From Robertkochia marina (GTDB lineage: Bacteria; Bacteroidota; Bacteroidia; Flavobacteriales; Flavobacteriaceae), in the NCBI RefSeq assembly GCF_004799345.1, contig NZ_SSMC01000003.1, positions 620,001-684,000 on the forward strand: a stretch of DNA of 64,000 bases. Direction: 5' to 3'. The notes beneath the pieces were generated by a model. The model made no database searches. It was not told the DNA's origin and worked only from the letters and a program-made list of their open reading frames with translations. The position numbers and the translations under genes are program-made. Below are positions 44,319 to 52,334 of the stretch, in pieces. Every line of letters starts with the position of its first letter. The first letter of the stretch is position 1.

Positions 44319-45503
44319 CTAAATTGTTTTTAAGACTCTAACTTCCTTTATTATTCTCCGTTTATAATTAGGTATAATTTTATTCAAAATAGTTTTATGT
44401 GTATCGAATCCGTCCATGAAATTGAAAAACTCTTTGGATAACTCGTTACCGTCATGTAATTTTTGAACGGGTAGAACGTATCCATTTTCTGACCCGAATA
44501 GGTCTTTTGCAATTCCTTTTGCCTTCACTGAATAACCAACAACCAAAGTTGGCACCCCTTGGGAGTAGGCGGCTATTGATGCGTGAGTCCGGGCTGTCAC
44601 TAACACCTTGCATTTGGATATAATATACTTTAACTGGCCGCTATTAAGTTCGTTATTGTTTGAGGCGAAAGATATTCTTTCGTTTCCTTGAAAATAATCA
44701 TTCAAATTTTTTAAGGGGATTCTATCATCATTATGATCCCACATAACATGCGGGATTAATGAAATATGATAAGAGGTCTTTTTTAGTATATTAAGGATAA
44801 GGTTACAGTAGTTTTCAAAAGCCATACCCTCCTTAGTTTCAAAAGCTGAAATCAAAGGACTAATATTTATACCTATGGTTTTACCGGGAACAAAATTTTT
44901 AGGGAGTGTAGTTTTTTCCGGTTCTAACAAAAATGCCGGATCAGGACAAAGACGTATATTTTCCAGACCTTTTTCTGATAGAGCTTGATATGTTATACTT
45001 TCTCTGGCAAAAATAAGGTGGTATTGTTTGAGATCTGAGAGCATTTCATTGTCTATTGCAGTGGGTTCAATAGAGCAGCCCCATAAAACGGTTTTGGCTT
45101 TGTTTTTCCTGCTTAATTGATTCATAAAATAAATTTCTCTGGGAATACCATAACAATAGTTGTCTCCTCCAATTGAGAGTGCAAGTGTATCTTTATCTGT
45201 ATTATTTATAAGATTCCTATAGGCCATCCTGTCAAAATAAGTCTTATCTCCTATGAGATGTCTTTGTACAATACCTTGAAGGTAAGTTGCAGAAAATCTC
45301 TTAACGGGCTCATTGTGAGACAATATTTTGCAATAGTGCTCTACATCAAATTCCTTATCTTCAGAAGGGCGAAAAGATAAAAGGGTTGTATTATTTTTAA
45401 AGTTTGGATTGATCTGCTGCATCAGGTCGGCAGTAGTTTTTACAATGGCCTCGCAACCATGATTATAGCTGCCTCCATGAGGATACATGATTAGGTTTTT
45501 CAT
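44319..45503 (-). CDS. Polysaccharide pyruvyl transferase family protein
   Basis: A 394-residue protein of the PS_pyruv_trans family (CsaB/WcaK type), which adds a pyruvate ketal from phosphoenolpyruvate to a sugar. Markers are the N-terminal MYPHGGSYNHGCEAIVK, ALSIGGDNYCYGIPREIYF near residue 110, CPDPAFLLEP near 187, IGINISPL near 206 and ARTHASIAAYSQGVPTLVVG near 305. Proteins in this family also act as glycosyltransferases in some loci, so the exact reaction is not settled. The start ATG overlaps the upstream stop as ATGA. Pyruvylation would add negative charge to the polysaccharide. Confidence 0.88.
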   Translation of the reverse strand: MKNLIMYPHGGSYNHGCEAIVKTTADLMQQINPNFKNNTTLLSFRPSEDKEFDVEHYCKILSHNEPVKRFSATYLQGIVQRHLIGDKTYFDRMAYRNLINNTDKDTLALSIGGDNYCYGIPREIYFMNQLSRKNKAKTVLWGCSIEPTAIDNEMLSDLKQYHLIFARESITYQALSEKGLENIRLCPDPAFLLEPEKTTLPKNFVPGKTIGINISPLISAFETKEGMAFENYCNLILNILKKTSYHISLIPHVMWDHNDDRIPLKNLNDYFQGNERISFASNNNELNSGQLKYIISKCKVLVTARTHASIAAYSQGVPTLVVGYSVKAKGIAKDLFGSENGYVLPVQKLHDGNELSKEFFNFMDGFDTHKTILNKIIPNYKRRIIKEVRVLKTI

Positions 45504-46528
45504 AGGTAATAAAAGGATTTTGATATAGATCTAAGTTTAAATGCAAGTAGTAAAATGAAGATCTGCTTTTTCTTTAAGAGTGTCTTTACCCATACGGGGT
45601 TATGAGCGGGAGTATAGGCCATGGTCTTATTCCAGAAATCCTCTGTTAGCAGTGATTTGATGGTATAATGCTTTTTGCTTAAAGGTTCGTGCCTTCTATG
45701 TATAATTCTAATTATTTCATTGTAATAACTATCATACAGTCTCTCATAAAGTATGCTAATGTTTTGAGGGTAGGTAAGTCCTTTTTTTTCAAGAAACTCC
45801 AGAATGGTTTGATGTTGCTGTTTTGCCCAAATGATTCTTTTGTCATAATTTTTTTGGGATAGTGAGTTACCAACACTATCCTTAAGATAATAATATATTA
45901 CCTCATTAGTTACATAGATCTTATTAGTGTAGATAAGATATTCTATGTTGAATAATAAGTCTTCTCCATAATCAATACCGGGCTTAAACAGGATTTTATG
46001 CTTAGAGATCAGATCTGCCTTATATATTTTGTTAACCGGACCAAACAATAAAAAGCTTTTAAGTAATAGGTGGAAATAATTTTCGCTTCTTTTATCCAGG
46101 TAATAATCTCCGTCTTCTACTTGCCATAATTGCAATAATTCATTGTGTTCATTAATGGTTTGAATGGGTGAAATCACAAGGTCAGCATTTGATTTTAGTA
46201 AATCCTTGTAAAGCTTTTCTGTATAGTTGTATGGAATATAGTCATCACTGTCAATAAATTGAATGTAGGCGCCTTTGGCAATTTTCAAGCCGGCATTTCG
46301 TGTCTCAGAAGGTCCGCTGTTTATTTGGTCAAGCAGCACAATCCTTTTGTCTTTATCGCTGAATTGTTTGCAGATGGTAAGACTATTATCGGTAGAACCA
46401 TCATTGATTAATATGATCTCAATATTTTTATAGGTTTGATTTATAACCGATGTTATACATTTTTCCAATTCCTTTTCCGAATTATAAACCGGAATAATGA
46501 TCGAAATTAGTTCATTGCTATCATTCAT
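45500..46528 (-). CDS. Glycosyltransferase family 2
   Basis: A 342-residue GT2 with ISIIIPVYNSEKELEKCITS near the start, NIEIILINDGSTDNSLTI near residue 35 and YIQFIDSDDYIPYNYTEKL near 85 with the DSDD metal site. The C-terminal part is helical with HEPLSKKHYTIKSLL. I start it at the ATG at 46528; a longer frame from 46546 needs a TTG. It overlaps the upstream GT4 by 8 bp and the downstream pyruvyltransferase by 4 bp. Confidence 0.9.
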   Translation of the reverse strand: MNDSNELISIIIPVYNSEKELEKCITSVINQTYKNIEIILINDGSTDNSLTICKQFSDKDKRIVLLDQINSGPSETRNAGLKIAKGAYIQFIDSDDYIPYNYTEKLYKDLLKSNADLVISPIQTINEHNELLQLWQVEDGDYYLDKRSENYFHLLLKSFLLFGPVNKIYKADLISKHKILFKPGIDYGEDLLFNIEYLIYTNKIYVTNEVIYYYLKDSVGNSLSQKNYDKRIIWAKQQHQTILEFLEKKGLTYPQNISILYERLYDSYYNEIIRIIHRRHEPLSKKHYTIKSLLTEDFWNKTMAYTPAHNPVWVKTLLKKKQIFILLLAFKLRSISKSFYYL

Positions 46529-47666
46529 GGCTCCAGAGTTTTTCAATTTCTAAAACCGAACTTTCAAGTTTAAACTGCTTACCCCTGATTTCACTTTGTA
46601 TCACATAACGCTCTAACAACGCCTTGTTAAGAAGAATTTCTTGGATTCCTTTAAAGATCCCTTCAGTACTGTTTTCAGTTATTAATCCAAATTCACTTGC
46701 TCCCAATAACTCATTCATTCCGGCGCAATTGGTGGCAAGAACCGGTTTCCCTAACACTAAAGCCTCAGACACAACCGTACTAAAACCTTCAGTTCTGGAT
46801 GAAGCAACATATAATTGAGCATTCTTTAAATAAGGGTAGGGATTATCTACGTATCCCAGAAGTTCAACATGATCTTCTAGTTGGTTGTCATTAATGAAAG
46901 CTTCCAACTCCTTTCGTTTACTCCCTTCGCCAAGAATTTTCAGATGCACTGAAATATTGTTATTTTTTAGTCTTTTTATCACCTCTAATAATCGATCATA
47001 TCCTTTCTGGTCCTCCAGTCTTCCAATTGAAATCAGGAATGGTTTATTGGATATTTTCATGTTGGCAGGTTGTTCTGAAGAAGTGATGATCTCTTCTGAA
47101 TCAATAGGGTTGTATTTCACAGTGAGACTATCAAACTCTTCGAATCGTTTTAAGAATCCTTTTCTGACACTTTCAGAAACACATACGATACGGTCAAATG
47201 TTTTGTAGATGTTTATTTCCTGCGCTAATGATCTATAAGCTATCCTTGACCAAGGATTTTCTGAGAGATCTATATGCACCCAGGCTAATTTTATGGATTT
47301 TTTATTGATGGAGCCACTAACTATTTTTGTGCTATATCCTTCAATAAAAGCCACTTCAACATCATAATTGCCCCCAATGAAAAGTTTGTAAAAAATCTGG
47401 GGCGATAAATGATGAAAAATTAGGAGCTTTAACTTATTCAACAACTTGATATAAAACGCCTTTAGAGGATGGCAATGGTCAGGTACATTCTTAAAAATAC
47501 TCTTATATGATAATTTGCTTGGATAAACTTTGGTGTCAAGTTCTTCATCAATCACGCTGTAAAGCGTAATATTGTAATTTCTTTCACATAGATTTGACAC
47601 CAAGGTTTGCAAAACCTTTTCCGCTCCCCCGCCGTATAGGTTGTTTATAACAAAAAGGATATTCAT
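46521..47666 (-). CDS. Glycosyltransferase family 4 (paralogue pair, member 2)
   Basis: A 381-residue GT4 with NNLYGGGAEKVLQTLVSNL at the start, DVEVAFIEGYSTKIVSGS near residue 105, WVHIDLSENPW, and SRTEGFSTVVSEALVLGKPV near 290 with E-x7-E. It is highly similar in order and wording to the next upstream gene (47671), including AFIEGY, WVHADLS and VKYNPID blocks, so the two arose by duplication. They probably transfer related sugars. There is a 4-bp gap to its paralogue. Confidence 0.91.
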   Translation of the reverse strand: MNILFVINNLYGGGAEKVLQTLVSNLCERNYNITLYSVIDEELDTKVYPSKLSYKSIFKNVPDHCHPLKAFYIKLLNKLKLLIFHHLSPQIFYKLFIGGNYDVEVAFIEGYSTKIVSGSINKKSIKLAWVHIDLSENPWSRIAYRSLAQEINIYKTFDRIVCVSESVRKGFLKRFEEFDSLTVKYNPIDSEEIITSSEQPANMKISNKPFLISIGRLEDQKGYDRLLEVIKRLKNNNISVHLKILGEGSKRKELEAFINDNQLEDHVELLGYVDNPYPYLKNAQLYVASSRTEGFSTVVSEALVLGKPVLATNCAGMNELLGASEFGLITENSTEGIFKGIQEILLNKALLERYVIQSEIRGKQFKLESSVLEIEKLWSHE

Positions 47667-47670
47667 TTGT

Positions 47671-48816
47671 TTAAAAGACTTGTTCGATTGACTTAACTAA
47701 CTTAAACTGATTGAAATCAGGCCCCATTTTCTTATAATTTCTAGATAATTTCGATTGGGTAGCAGGGTCATTAAGATATTCTCTTATACCAGCGTATAAA
47801 CTATATGTCGAATTTTCAGTTATAATACCGAACTTATTGGCCCCAAGTAGTTCTTTCATTCCGGAGCAATCTGTTGTAATCACCGGGGTTCCAAGAATTA
47901 AAGCTTCGGCAACTACAGTGCTATAACCTTCTGATCTGGAAGAAACCAACATGGCATCTGCCATTTTAATGTATGGGTAAGGGTTTGCTTTGAAACCCAA
48001 TAGTTCTACTTCGGCAGAAACATTATACACCTTTATCAAATCTTCCAGATCAGTTCTTTGTGAACCATCACCAAGAATATAGATCTTAAATTGAAAGCCA
48101 TCTTTCTTTAAACGTTGAGCAATATCTATTAACCTATCAAAAGCTTTAACCGGTTCCAGTCTGCCAATAGCTATAAACCTTTTGATATTCGGGGTGGACT
48201 TCTGGAATTTTAGTTGATCTAGACGCTTAGATTTGTTGATTATATTTTTCGGATCAATGGGATTGTATTTCACCATTAGGGAAGGGAGATTACCAAACCT
48301 TTTAATAAATGAAGACTTTACCGTTCCAGAAACACATATAATCTTATCGAACTTATTGTAGGTTTCAATTTCACTTTCTAATGATTTAAAATTGTTTTTC
48401 GTGTAATGGTTTTGACTCAGGTCAGCATGAACCCAGGCAATTTTTTTAGACCTTCTATTATTGGAAGCAGCAATAATTTTGGTACAATAGCCTTCTATGA
48501 AGGCTATTTCAGTATCGAACTTCTCTTTAATGATCGACTTGTAAACCCAACTCGCAGGAAGCAGCCGAAGCAGTTTGTACTTTATTTTAAAAAGGATAAT
48601 TCTTAACGTGGAATTACTGGGGGGGGTAGGCAATATAGCTCTGTACCTGGCAATGTCTTTTATTTGGGGGATGTACACTCCAATACCAACGAAGGAGTAA
48701 ACCATAATATCAAACTTGTTATGATCTAGTTGACTTACCAAGTCTAATAATACTTTCTCTGCCCCTCCTCCGGAAAGATTTTCAATAAAGAATAGTAGCT
48801 TTTTTTTGTTTGCCAT
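47671..48816 (-). CDS. Glycosyltransferase family 4 (paralogue pair, member 1), first gene of operon
   Basis: A 381-residue GT4 with LLFFIENLSGGGAEKVLLDL at the start, DTEIAFIEGYCTKIIAAS near residue 98, FIAIGRLEPVKAFDRLI near 212 and SRSEGYSTVVAEALILGTPV near 292 (E-x7-E intact). It is the first gene of the 12-gene minus-strand operon; I use the ATG at 48816 rather than the TTG one codon upstream. Two simple runs lie early in the gene: A8 near codons 3-6 (T8 at 48800-48807 on the plus strand) and C8 at 48619-48626 near codon 65. The divergent wza-like gene starts 348 bp away. Confidence 0.9.
   Translation of the reverse strand: MANKKKLLFFIENLSGGGAEKVLLDLVSQLDHNKFDIMVYSFVGIGVYIPQIKDIARYRAILPTPPSNSTLRIILFKIKYKLLRLLPASWVYKSIIKEKFDTEIAFIEGYCTKIIAASNNRRSKKIAWVHADLSQNHYTKNNFKSLESEIETYNKFDKIICVSGTVKSSFIKRFGNLPSLMVKYNPIDPKNIINKSKRLDQLKFQKSTPNIKRFIAIGRLEPVKAFDRLIDIAQRLKKDGFQFKIYILGDGSQRTDLEDLIKVYNVSAEVELLGFKANPYPYIKMADAMLVSSRSEGYSTVVAEALILGTPVITTDCSGMKELLGANKFGIITENSTYSLYAGIREYLNDPATQSKLSRNYKKMGPDFNQFKLVKSIEQVF
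48619..48626 (-). repeat. C8 homopolymer early in the first operon gene
   Basis: Eight C on the coding strand (G8 on the plus strand) in an AT-rich gene, about 65 codons from the start, encoding the proline pair in ILPTPPSNS. A slip would truncate this GT4. Confidence 0.5.
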
Positions 48817-49164
48817 CAAAACCTGAGTGCTGAAAATTTGAATGAATTCTTAGTTTGGTTACTGCTTCAATATGTGTTATTTAATGATGAATTATTGTAA
48901 GATAACACTTCTAAATGTTGTGATATTTTTTACAATAATCACTTTTTTTATTTCAACTACACTTTTATAAGGATGAAATTACTTGTAGCCGTATCTATCC
49001 CATTCTAAACGAATGTATTATACAATTAAGGTTTCTTCGATAAGCCCGTTATGCTCATTAGAATGGATAACCTTTATTTTATCGGATAAAACGATTGTAA
49101 TACGGAGAAAATTCTTATAAGAAAGAATATTTTATACTTTTCTGTATCATCTTATTAATATGTT
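48817..49164. promoter_or_regulatory. Divergent promoter region between GT operon and wza-wzc
   Basis: A 348-bp AT-rich gap must hold promoters for both the 12-gene minus-strand operon and the plus-strand export genes. Two symmetrical signals are visible: a spaced inverted repeat ATCCCATTCTAA (48997-49008) with TTAGAATGGAT (49058-49068), one base bulged, and the 15-bp palindrome at 49077-49091. No ORF is present. No clear flavobacterial TTTG/TAnnTTTG pair could be assigned. Confidence 0.55.
49077..49091. promoter_or_regulatory. 15-bp palindrome, candidate operator of wza
   Basis: TTTTATC-G-GATAAAA is a perfect inverted repeat with one central base, 73 bp before the wza-like start codon. Its symmetry and position fit a dimeric regulator site, but no regulator gene is in the window. 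Confidence 0.4.
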
Positions 49165-49917
49165 ATGTTTAAAAAGCCCTTACTTGTTCTTGTCATAATT
49201 TTCATTTTCGGTTTTCTTTTTTCGTGTTCATCTCAAAAGGATGTGGTTTATCTTCAGAACTTTGAGCCACAGGAAGGTGTAGAAGATTTGAATAAATTTG
49301 AACCTCGTTTCAAAGTAAATGATATTGTTAGCATTTTCGTTTCCGCCTATGACATGGAAGCTGTGGAACCTTTTAATTTATCCACGGGAAGTGGTGATAA
49401 CACGGAGGCAATAGATTATATCATCGATAAGGATGGTTATATAGACTATCCGGTATTAGGGAGAGTTGAATTAAAAGGGAAAACGGTTTCTGCAGCTAAA
49501 GAAATGTTGGTAGATCGTTTAAGTAAATATTTAAAGGATCCCATTGTAAATATTAGAATAAAGAATTTTAGAATTACGTTATTAGGTGCTATTAAGAGCC
49601 CAGGTACTTATGTGATTTCCGGAGAAAGGATTACTCTTTTAGAAGCAATAGGCTTAGGAGGTGATTTAGATATTAAGGGGAAAAGAGATAATATTATGGT
49701 GATTAGGGACATTGATGGAACTAAAGTTTCTACTCGGGTAAATTTAAGAGACAAATCATTTTTAACATCACCAGTCTATTACCTTACGCAAAACGATGTG
49801 GTTTATGTAGAACCCAATAAATATGCAACTTCTGCTTCGAAAAGAGACGGACGGTTAGGACTTGTAATGGGGGTCCTCGGTTTTTTAGTCTCTATGACAG
49901 TTTTGATAACCAACTAA
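49165..49917 (+). CDS. Wza-like polysaccharide export lipoprotein
   Basis: A 250-residue outer membrane export protein. A signal peptide ends in a lipobox-like LFSCSSQ (Cys near residue 21). Residues 45-135 are the Poly_export domain (FEPRFKVNDIVSIFVSAYD, GYIDYPVLGRVELKGKT) and residues 140-225 an SLBB domain (ITLLGAIKSPGTYVISGE). A hydrophobic C-terminal segment (RLGLVMGVLGFLVSMTVLI) follows, as in the shorter Bacteroidota Wza proteins. It is separated from wzc by 4 bp, and the two form the trans-envelope exporter. It is the first gene of the plus-strand transcript from the divergent promoter region. Confidence 0.92.
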   Translation: MFKKPLLVLVIIFIFGFLFSCSSQKDVVYLQNFEPQEGVEDLNKFEPRFKVNDIVSIFVSAYDMEAVEPFNLSTGSGDNTEAIDYIIDKDGYIDYPVLGRVELKGKTVSAAKEMLVDRLSKYLKDPIVNIRIKNFRITLLGAIKSPGTYVISGERITLLEAIGLGGDLDIKGKRDNIMVIRDIDGTKVSTRVNLRDKSFLTSPVYYLTQNDVVYVEPNKYATSASKRDGRLGLVMGVLGFLVSMTVLITN

Positions 49918-49921
49918 TGTT

Positions 49922-52276
49922 ATGGAAGATCTTACCTCAAGTAATAAAAATCAGTTAATTGACTTTACTCAATTAAAGAAATTATTGATCAGGCTATTAA
50001 AAAACTGGTATTGGTTTGCAATAAGTGTAACGTTAGCCATCGCTTTAACATATTTGTATTCAAGAACCTTAACCAGTCAATTTGCTTCATCAACATCAAT
50101 TCTTTTAGGAGAGGAAGTGTCTAATTCACCTGAGCAGGCTTTTTTTAAGGAATTCAATATAACCAATGGAAATCAAAAAATAGAAGATGAAATAGCGATA
50201 CTGAAGTCAAGAAGTATAATGATGGATGTTGTCAAAACCTTAAATCTAAATTTCCAATATTTTGTGCAGGGGCGTGTGAATGCCCTTGAGCTTTATAAAG
50301 AAGATGTTCCGATTCTAGTTAATTTTATGGTCGCTGATTCTGTAGTAGAAAGGAGTAATCTTACTTATTATTTTCAATTTGTTTCTACAACAGAATTTAA
50401 ATATTCAACTGATGGAAACTTTTTCAACAAATCAGGAGCATTTGGTAAGCAGTTCGAAACACCTATCGGGAATATGATAATTACACCCAAAATAGATGAC
50501 ATAATGGATTATTCTGGTGTAAATTTTGTTTTTCGATTAAGCAATGTACGAAGTGTTGCAGAGTCATACAGAAATCGATTAAATATTGCGCCTAATAGGG
50601 ACGGCTCTAGTATTTTAATTATCTCTTTATCCGATCCAGTAAATGATAAGGCCACAGATATATTGAATACGATTGTAAAAGTTTACAATGGTATCGCTAT
50701 ATCTGAGAAAGAACAATTGGCGGCAGCAACGTCTAATTTTATTGATGAACGTATTGAATTAATTTCATCGGAGTTGTCTGATGTAGATAATAGTGCAGAA
50801 CGATTTAAGACCGGAAATAAAATTACAGATATTGATACGGAGGCTGATAAATACGTGGCTGCAGACTCAGAGGTAGAAAGGGAACTAAATGAAACCGGAA
50901 CAGAGCTTAGCATGGCTCAGTATATCTCAGATTATCTTTCAAAACAGAAAAAGTACGAACTAATGCCTTCTAATTTAGGTTTATCCGATAAAAATCTTGA
51001 AGGCGCCATTAGTCAATATAATAAATTGCTACAAACAAGAAATCGTCTTTTAAATAGTTCAAGCGAAGAAAATCCTGTAATCGCTAATATTGATCAACAG
51101 CTTGAGGGCTTACGAATTTCAATGAAACGTAATATTGCCAATTATGAAAATACATTGAACATTAGAATGAATAAACTTAGGGAGCAAGAAAACCGGATCA
51201 ATTCAAAAATTTATTCTGTTCCAGGAAAGGAGAAGAGGTTTAGAAACATAAGTCGTCAGCAGCAGATAAAGGAATCCCTATATCTTTATCTTTTAGAAAA
51301 AAAGGAGGAGTCAAATATAGCACTTGCCAATACCCAGCCCAATGCTAAAGTCATTGACCCTGCTTTCTCTAACTATGCTGCTATTGGTCCAAATAAAAGA
51401 ATGTATTATTTAGGGGGACTTTTGTTTGGATTAATGATACCATTTCTGGTAATTTATATTCAGGATCTGTTAGATAATAAGATTCATTCTAAGGAAGAAC
51501 TTCAGGAATTATTACCATCTGTTCCGCTTTTGGGAGAGTTGCCCCGTCTTAAGAAGAAAAAACAGCAACGGATCAAAGAAAATGATCGCTCTCCCTTTGC
51601 TGAGAGTTTTCGGTTGTTGCGCACCAATCTAGACTACTTTATCAAGGGTCGAAAGGACAGCCGGAAGATTATTCAGGTAACCTCCACCATCGCCGGAGAA
51701 GGGAAATCGATGGTAGTCTATAATCTCGCCCGTACTATTGTGAATTCGGGGAGTAGTGTACTTATCATTGGAGCTGACATCCGGAATCCCGGAATCGACC
51801 GGTTTACTCGCTCTCTTAAGGGAGCAAAAGGGCTCAGTGATTATCTTTACGATGATAATTGCAGGGTAGATGAGGTGGTGCAAATGACCCCGGAACTTGA
51901 ACACCTTTGGGTAGTAAAAGGAGGGAAGGTGCCTCCAAACCCGGCTGAACTTCTCATGAATGGACGCATGAAAGAACTGATAGAGAAAGTAGAAGAACAC
52001 TTTGATTATATTCTGATCGATACTGCTCCGTCGATGCTGGTAACTGATACCCTGGTGATCAGTGAACTCGTTGACCATACTATTTATGTGGTGCGTGCCA
52101 ATTACCTTGATAAAAAAGCCCTCAACCACGTGAAAGATGTGTACAAGAATGAAAAGATTCCGGGATTGATGCTCCTTCTCAATGATGTGGAGTCTTCTAA
52201 TCTTGGATACGGTACTCGTTATGGTTATGGCTACTACGGACAGAAAAAGAAGAAGGGTTTATTAAGTTATATTTGA
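49922..52276 (+). CDS. Wzc-like polysaccharide co-polymerase / BY-kinase
   Basis: A 784-residue inner membrane protein. Residues 20-45 form the first transmembrane helix; residues 50-490 are the Wzz/GNVR periplasmic part with coiled coils; residues 497-518 are the second helix (YLGGLLFGLMIPFLVIYIQD). Residues 560-770 are the bacterial tyrosine kinase: Walker A STIAGEGKS near 588-596, Walker A' LIIGADIRNPG near 615-625 (with the Asp), and Walker B YILIDTAPS near 697-705. The Tyr-rich tail GYGTRYGYGYYGQKKKK is the autophosphorylation cluster. Export length control depends on cycling of that tail. Base composition changes from AT-rich in the first two thirds to about 50% GC from near base 51530, just at the start of the kinase part, suggesting a recombinant gene. 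No separate phosphatase gene is in the window. Confidence 0.93.
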   Translation: MEDLTSSNKNQLIDFTQLKKLLIRLLKNWYWFAISVTLAIALTYLYSRTLTSQFASSTSILLGEEVSNSPEQAFFKEFNITNGNQKIEDEIAILKSRSIMMDVVKTLNLNFQYFVQGRVNALELYKEDVPILVNFMVADSVVERSNLTYYFQFVSTTEFKYSTDGNFFNKSGAFGKQFETPIGNMIITPKIDDIMDYSGVNFVFRLSNVRSVAESYRNRLNIAPNRDGSSILIISLSDPVNDKATDILNTIVKVYNGIAISEKEQLAAATSNFIDERIELISSELSDVDNSAERFKTGNKITDIDTEADKYVAADSEVERELNETGTELSMAQYISDYLSKQKKYELMPSNLGLSDKNLEGAISQYNKLLQTRNRLLNSSSEENPVIANIDQQLEGLRISMKRNIANYENTLNIRMNKLREQENRINSKIYSVPGKEKRFRNISRQQQIKESLYLYLLEKKEESNIALANTQPNAKVIDPAFSNYAAIGPNKRMYYLGGLLFGLMIPFLVIYIQDLLDNKIHSKEELQELLPSVPLLGELPRLKKKKQQRIKENDRSPFAESFRLLRTNLDYFIKGRKDSRKIIQVTSTIAGEGKSMVVYNLARTIVNSGSSVLIIGADIRNPGIDRFTRSLKGAKGLSDYLYDDNCRVDEVVQMTPELEHLWVVKGGKVPPNPAELLMNGRMKELIEKVEEHFDYILIDTAPSMLVTDTLVISELVDHTIYVVRANYLDKKALNHVKDVYKNEKIPGLMLLLNDVESSNLGYGTRYGYGYYGQKKKKGLLSYI

Positions 52277-52334
52277 GTTTTATAGGTTACTGATAATGCG
52301 GATCTTAAAATTTTCAATGCGACGGGCGGAGTTT

